Below the pieces are notes generated by a model that saw only the letters and a program-made list of their open reading frames with translations, made no database searches and had not been told where the DNA came from. Source: an uncultured Panacagrimonas sp. (GTDB lineage: Bacteria > Pseudomonadota > Gammaproteobacteria > Nevskiales > Nevskiaceae). From it: a DNA stretch of 10,341 nt. The stretch's first letter is position 1. Each line of letters opens with the position of its first letter. The stretch lies in NCBI GenBank assembly GCA_946481265.1, contig CAMLNE010000133.1:1-10341 (forward strand). The letters run 5' to 3'. The position numbers and the translations under genes are program-made. Below are positions 6,905 through 10,341 of the stretch, in pieces.

Positions 6905-7564
6905 TCAGCGCCCGTCTGGCGCCACCGCCGGCATCTCCACCCCGATCAGCACCTTTTTGCTGATGATCGAGGCCAGCTGCGCCTCGGACCAGCCCTCGGT
7001 ACCGGCCGGACGTACCGGCAGGACCATGAAGCGTGTTTCCGCCGTCGTGTCGACCACGCGGATCTCGATGGAGTCGGGCAGGTCCAGCCCCATTTCGCGC
7101 AGCAGCGTGCGCGACTCGCGCACCAGCCGCGAGCGGTACTCAAAGCTCTTGTACCAGTCCTGCGGCAAGCCCAGGATCGGCCAGGCGGTGCAGGAGCACA
7201 GCGAGCAGACGACCACGTGGTGCAGGGTCGGCGTGTCCTCCAGCGCCACGATGTACTCGCCCTGCGGGCCGGCGTAGCCGAGCTCGGCACAGGCCGAGGT
7301 GCCGTCCATGAACAAGCGCTTGCGGAATGCCGGGTCGAGCCACGCCCGGGCTACGACGTGGGCACCATTGGTCGGCTTCCAGTCCTCGGCGGCGGTGCGC
7401 GCGAAGGCCTCGATGTAGCCTTCCGGCACCAGGTTCTTCTCCTCCAGTGCCTTGCGCAGGGCATGGGCACGCGCAGCCCGGGAGGCCGTCGCGGGCGGTG
7501 CGTGGTCGTCGGTGCTCAGGTCGGCCGCGAAGTTGGGCCCGGTCATGCTGATCGGCTGGTTCAT
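6905..7564 (-). CDS. nthA: Nitrile hydratase alpha subunit, Fe-type
   Basis: The alpha subunit carries the low-spin non-heme metal that hydrates a nitrile to an amide in the cytoplasm. The 219-residue product contains the metal site C120-S-L-C123-S124-C125. The serine at the second position (CSLCSC) is the mark of iron enzymes; cobalt enzymes have CTLCSC. C123 and C125 are the cysteines normally oxidised to sulfinate and sulfenate. Flanking blocks (GPQGEYIVALEDTPTL, TAWPILGLPQDWYKSFEYR, TTAETRFMVLPVRPAGTEGWSE) match Rhodococcus Fe-NHase closely. The ATG at 7564 follows GGGAGAA and begins 19 bp after the beta gene stop, so beta and alpha form one operon with beta first. Characterised Fe-type clusters are alpha first and are followed by an activator gene; here alpha is last and only 42 bp separate its end from the convergent regulator. 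Confidence 0.95.
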   Translation of the reverse strand: MNQPISMTGPNFAADLSTDDHAPPATASRAARAHALRKALEEKNLVPEGYIEAFARTAAEDWKPTNGAHVVARAWLDPAFRKRLFMDGTSACAELGYAGPQGEYIVALEDTPTLHHVVVCSLCSCTAWPILGLPQDWYKSFEYRSRLVRESRTLLREMGLDLPDSIEIRVVDTTAETRFMVLPVRPAGTEGWSEAQLASIISKKVLIGVEMPAVAPDGR

Positions 7565-7583
7565 CGATCGTTCTCCCGTGGTT

Positions 7584-8219
7584 TCAGACGGCCTTGGCCG
7601 ATAGCGGATCGAGGTAGCTTTCCCAGAGATCGACCACCACGCTGCTGTTCTGCGCCGCATCGCTCCACAGGTCGCGGGCGTCGAAGCAGACGTGGTAGGT
7701 CGGCTCCATCTTGGCTTCCACGCCGTGCCCTGCCGAACCCGCGAACGGGAATCGGTGCGCCGAGCGGTGGAGAACCGTTCCCGGCTTGCCGCGGACGTAC
7801 TTGGGCACGCGCGTGTGGCCGCGGAAATGCGCTTCGCGGACCCTCACCCGGTCCCCGGGATGAAAGCGCAGGTCCGCGGACCGCGCCGCCTCGCCCGAGG
7901 TCGGCGGCAACGCCAGCGGGTAGCGCCCCCCGGACAAGGCCTCGAGGCGCGCGCGGGTGACGTAGCCCTTCTCCACGAACAACGCGGCCACACCGGTGAC
8001 GATGCGCTCGTAATAGGTCGAGGCCAGGTAGTGTCGTGGCTCCATGCGCTCGATCGCATGTCGCAATTCGTCGATCGTGAACGCCTTGAGTTCGGCGGCG
8101 CCGAGGAAGATCAGGGCATAGCCGATCGGCTCCCAGTCCTCGTGCCACACCGGCTCATTGTGTTCGCATTGCACCGGGCCGAAACCCTGGACTCCGCCCA
8201 GGTCATGCACGCCGTCCAT
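7584..8219 (-). CDS. nthB: Nitrile hydratase beta subunit
   Basis: The beta subunit completes the active site and substrate pocket of nitrile hydratase. The 211-residue length is that of Fe-type beta (212 in Rhodococcus N-771), shorter than the cobalt high-molecular-mass enzyme. It begins with the diagnostic MDGVHDLGGVQGFG and contains ERMEPRHY and YYER blocks. R53 (in DELRHAIERM) and R137 (in GHTRVPKY) align with beta-Arg56 and beta-Arg141, which contact the modified cysteines of alpha. The C-terminal half has PTYHVCF and SVVVDLWESYL, the SH3-like barrel end. The ATG at 8219 has a perfect AGGAGG nine bases upstream; an ATG at 8228 in frame abuts that AGGAGG and is unlikely. It is first in a two-gene operon with alpha. 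About 410 bp of noncoding DNA lie upstream. Confidence 0.95.
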   Translation of the reverse strand: MDGVHDLGGVQGFGPVQCEHNEPVWHEDWEPIGYALIFLGAAELKAFTIDELRHAIERMEPRHYLASTYYERIVTGVAALFVEKGYVTRARLEALSGGRYPLALPPTSGEAARSADLRFHPGDRVRVREAHFRGHTRVPKYVRGKPGTVLHRSAHRFPFAGSAGHGVEAKMEPTYHVCFDARDLWSDAAQNSSVVVDLWESYLDPLSAKAV

Positions 8220-8228
8220 GCAGGCCAT

Positions 8229-8234
8229 CCTCCT
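8229..8234 (-). promoter_or_regulatory. Perfect Shine-Dalgarno that decides the NHase beta start
   Basis: AGGAGG on the minus strand sits nine bases before the ATG at 8219 and directly touches the alternative ATG at 8228. Only the inner ATG is at a usable distance, which also gives the family N-terminus MDGVHDLGG. Confidence 0.8.
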
Positions 8235-8631
8235 GATCTCGCACTCGCGTGTGGCGAAGGTATGCCGCGCCCGCCCGCCTGCCTCGGCTGGGGTTCCCGC
8301 ACTCTTCGGCTGCCCTTCCCTCGATCTGGCAGGAACAGGGGATGGCGGGTGCATCCAGGAGGGCGCTTTCCAGGAAGCGAACGCTTGCGCGCCGACCTGT
8401 CCGGGCCGGTGATACCGGTGGAGGACAGGGATTCCGGCGACACGGCCGGGCGATACCGTGCGAGCGCGCGGCCACGGTGAATTCGCATCGGCCCGCCTGG
8501 ACAGGTGGCGCGGCTTCGCCGCCAGGCCAGCGCCGGCGGAGCGGTCGGGACGCTGGACCGGGTCAGGGCCGCGTCGTTCGTGCGTCGTGCACCGGCCACG
8601 ATGTGCGCGGTGCGCCCCGGCCCTGCCCCGC
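8235..8631. promoter_or_regulatory. Upstream region of the NHase operon, with inverted repeats
   Basis: About 400 bp hold no credible gene. The region must contain the NHase promoter. Visible structure: CCTGTCC (8396-8402) pairs with GGACAGG (8423-8429), enclosing a second inverted repeat CCGGT-GAT-ACCGG (8406-8418). GGACAGG recurs at 8499-8505. Nearby, CGCTT (8364-8368), AAGCG (8375-8379) and CGCTT (8382-8386) form two overlapping small palindromes. These could be operators or a folded leader; which one cannot be told by eye. I found no convincing -35/-10 or sigma-54 box, and no hairpin with T-run for the dehydrogenase transcript that ends here. Confidence 0.4.
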
Positions 8632-8667
8632 GGATCAGCCGATCGTGAACGGATCGCGCGTGGCGCC
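8632..8667. repeat. 36-bp direct repeat, right copy (true 3' end of aldehyde dehydrogenase)
   Basis: Identical to 1217-1252 in the same orientation. Here the bases are the natural last ten codons and stop of the aldehyde dehydrogenase plus three bases beyond the stop. Likeness to the left copy stops sharply on the NHase side (left of 8632) and fades on the gene side after 8667. The two copies are 7.4 kb apart and enclose amidase, oxd, DUF1329, the regulator and both NHase genes. Confidence 0.9.
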
Positions 8668-10119
8668 GGACAGCTCCACCCACACCGCCTTGGTCTCGGT
8701 GTAGGCGCGCACCGCGTCGAGCCCGCTCTCGCGGCCGATGCCACTGGCGCCGAAGCCGCCGAAGGGCACGTTCGGCGCCACCACGCGGTAGGCGTTGATC
8801 CAGACCGTGCCGGCACGCACGCGCGCCGCCACCCGGTGGGCGCGACGCACGTCGAGGGTCCAGATGCCGGCGGCCAGGCCGTACTCCGAGTCGTTGGCCA
8901 GCTCGACGGCCTGCTCCTCGGTGTCGAACGGGATCACGCAGAGCACCGGCCCGAAGACTTCCTCGCGCAGCACGCGCGCATCGGCCGGCACGTCGACCAG
9001 CACGGTCGGCCGCACGAAATAGCCCTGCGGCGCGGCCGCCTCGCCAGCGCCACCGCAGGCAAAGCGCGCGCCCTGCCGTTCGGCCTCCGCGAGCATCGCG
9101 CGCACACGCTCGAGCTGCGCCTGGTTGGCCAGCGGCCCCATCTCGGTTTCGGCGCGCATGGGATCGCCCATGACGATGCGTCCGGCGCGCTCGACGATGC
9201 GCCGGACCAGTTCCTCCTGGACCTCGCGGTGCACCAGCAGGCGCGAGCCGGCCATGCAGGTCTGGCCGGTGGCGGCAAACACGCCGGACACCACACCGTT
9301 GACCACCGCCGCCAGATCGGCGTCCGGGAAGACCAGCTGCGCCGACTTGCCACCGAGCTCGAGCGTCACGCGCGCCAGGTGCCCGGCCGCGACCTGCGCC
9401 ACGTCGATGCCGGTGCGTGTGGAACCGGTGAACGCAACCTTGTTCACGCCCGGATGCCGCACCAGCGCGCGGCCGGTCTCCGGACCGTTGCCGGTCACCA
9501 CGTTGAACACGCCGGGCGGGACGCCCGCCTCGACGAACAGCTTCGCCAGTTCCAGCGCGCTGGCCGGCGTGTAGTCGCTGGGCTTGACCACGACCGTGCA
9601 GCCGGCGGCCAGCGCCGGCGCCAGCTTCCAGCCCAGCAGCATCAGCGGGGAATTCCACGGCACCACGCAGGCGACGACGCCGACCGGCTCGTGGCGCGTG
9701 TAGACGAAGAAGTTCGGACGGTCCGAAGGGATGGTCTCGCCCTGCAGCTTGTCGGCGGCACCGGCGAAGTAGTGGAACCACTGCGGCAGGTACTGCATCT
9801 GCGTGCGCATCTCGCGCAGCAGCTTGCCGGAGTCCCGCGTCTCGACCTGCGCCAGCGCCTCGGCCTCGCGTTCGAGCAGCGTCGCCAGGCGGCGCATCAG
9901 GCGCGCGCGCTCGAAACCGGTGGCCTGGCCCCAGGCGCCGTTGAACGCACGCCGTGCCGCCTGCACCGCGCGATCGATGTCCTGTGCCTCTGCATCGGGC
10001 ACGCTCGCCCAGGCCTTGCCGGTATAGGGATTCAGCGTCTCGTAGCGGCCGCTGCCGGCAGCCGGCTCGAAGCGCCCGTCGATGAACAGTTCGTAATGCT
10101 CGAGTCCGGACCCGCCCAC
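8635..10119 (-). CDS. NAD(P)-dependent aldehyde dehydrogenase
   Basis: This cytoplasmic enzyme oxidises an aldehyde to the carboxylic acid with NAD(P)+. The 494-residue length is standard for the ALDH superfamily. Catalytic residues are all present: nucleophile C288 in FAATGQTCMAGSR, general base E254 in VTLELGGKS, oxyanion N156 in VVPWNSP and cofactor-binding K179 in VVVKPSDYTP; FTGST lies at 230-234 and the EEVFGPVL block near the C-terminal third. The specific substrate cannot be read; the sequence looks like the broad catabolic aldehyde group. The start is a GTG at 10119 with GGAGAG about six bases upstream. It lies 25 bp behind the flavin monooxygenase gene, so the two are one operon. 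Its last ten codons are the 36-bp repeat that reappears at 1217-1252. In the setting it could oxidise the aldehyde released from aldoxime or made by the monooxygenase. Confidence 0.94.
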   Translation of the reverse strand: MGGSGLEHYELFIDGRFEPAAGSGRYETLNPYTGKAWASVPDAEAQDIDRAVQAARRAFNGAWGQATGFERARLMRRLATLLEREAEALAQVETRDSGKLLREMRTQMQYLPQWFHYFAGAADKLQGETIPSDRPNFFVYTRHEPVGVVACVVPWNSPLMLLGWKLAPALAAGCTVVVKPSDYTPASALELAKLFVEAGVPPGVFNVVTGNGPETGRALVRHPGVNKVAFTGSTRTGIDVAQVAAGHLARVTLELGGKSAQLVFPDADLAAVVNGVVSGVFAATGQTCMAGSRLLVHREVQEELVRRIVERAGRIVMGDPMRAETEMGPLANQAQLERVRAMLAEAERQGARFACGGAGEAAAPQGYFVRPTVLVDVPADARVLREEVFGPVLCVIPFDTEEQAVELANDSEYGLAAGIWTLDVRRAHRVAARVRAGTVWINAYRVVAPNVPFGGFGASGIGRESGLDAVRAYTETKAVWVELSGATRDPFTIG

Positions 10120-10144
10120 GCAATCTCTCCGAAATGAAGTCCGC

Positions 10145-10341
10145 TCAGGCGCGCAGGCCGGCCTGGCGCAGCAGGGGCATCACGCGCCGGTCGAAGTGCT
10201 CGAGCTCGACGACGTAGTCGTTGAAGCCGAGCATGATGCCGTCGATGCCGCTCTGCGAGGTCTTCAGCAGCTTGTCGACAACCTGTTCGGGCGTGCCGAC
10301 GAAGGTCATGCCGCCCCAGCCCATCGCGAACTGCGTGCGCA
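10145..10341 (-). CDS. Luciferase-like (LLM) flavin-dependent monooxygenase, C-terminal end only
   Basis: About 65 codons are visible; the start lies beyond the right edge. The C-terminus contains FVGTPEQVVDKL, then SGIDGIMLGFNDYVVELEHF and RRVMPLLRQAGLR before the stop. This is the typical end of class C (bacterial luciferase-like) flavin monooxygenases, which use FMNH2 supplied by a reductase; the VGTPEQV turn and the closing VLPLL-x-x-x-GLR pattern are family marks. The group includes oxidases of amines, sulfones, alkanesulfonates and N-heterocycles, so the substrate is open. It precedes the aldehyde dehydrogenase by 25 bp in the same direction and is probably cotranscribed. Confidence 0.82.
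   Translation of the reverse strand, partial: RTQFAMGWGGMTFVGTPEQVVDKLLKTSQSGIDGIMLGFNDYVVELEHFDRRVMPLLRQAGLRA

Noticed and set aside
8235..8631. A small gene upstream of NHase beta.
   Set aside because: Open frames here have no Shine-Dalgarno, biased Arg/Ala/Pro content and no recognisable motif.
8111..10137. Long open frames of 670 codons (minus) and 559 codons (plus) across the aldehyde dehydrogenase gene.
   Set aside because: Both are other-frame shadows with Arg/Ala/Gly-rich translations and no domain; the 494-residue dehydrogenase explains the region.
1..10341. CRISPR array, tRNA, rRNA or transposase gene.
   Set aside because: No regularly spaced repeats, no tRNA- or rRNA-like stretch and no transposase or integrase motif was seen on either strand.

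Overview
This is a GC-rich proteobacterial window. The left edge holds the 3' end of a phosphoenolpyruvate carboxylase gene, and the genes around it look like ordinary chromosome. The PEPC tail and GC content suggest a gamma- or betaproteobacterium, possibly near Xanthomonadales; I cannot fix the genus. Hand-counted 60-base lines give about 70-75% GC in both flanks, the amidase and the nitrile hydratase genes, but only about 57-60% in the aldoxime dehydratase, DUF1329 and AraC genes.

Layout: ppc 3' end (+, 1-578); a small protein with two CxxC pairs (+, 787-1233); amidase (-, 1357-2865); aldoxime dehydratase (-, 3120-4160); a Tat-signal DUF1329 protein (-, 4241-5617); a divergent AraC-family regulator (+, 5867-6862); Fe-type nitrile hydratase alpha (-, 6905-7564) and beta (-, 7584-8219); aldehyde dehydrogenase (-, 8635-10119); and the 3' end of a luciferase-like flavin monooxygenase (-, 10145 to the edge).

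The central genes make up a full aldoxime-to-acid route. Aldoxime dehydratase makes a nitrile, nitrile hydratase makes the amide, and amidase gives the carboxylic acid and ammonia. The AraC regulator is divergent from the DUF1329-oxd-amidase row and convergent with the NHase pair, so it is the obvious candidate controller of both. The monooxygenase/aldehyde dehydrogenase pair to the right is a separate operon that may feed the route or remove aldehyde, but that link is only positional.

The most notable observation is a perfect 36-bp direct repeat at 1217-1252 and 8632-8667. The right copy is the real 3' end of the aldehyde dehydrogenase gene. The left copy is an orphan fragment encoding the same last ten residues and the stop. 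The two copies bracket the whole aldoxime/nitrile module exactly, so the module looks like an insertion next to the dehydrogenase. Other oddities are a Fe-type nitrile hydratase in beta-alpha order with no metallochaperone/activator gene in view, and a histidine-rich, Tat-exported DUF1329 protein leading the aldoxime dehydratase operon.
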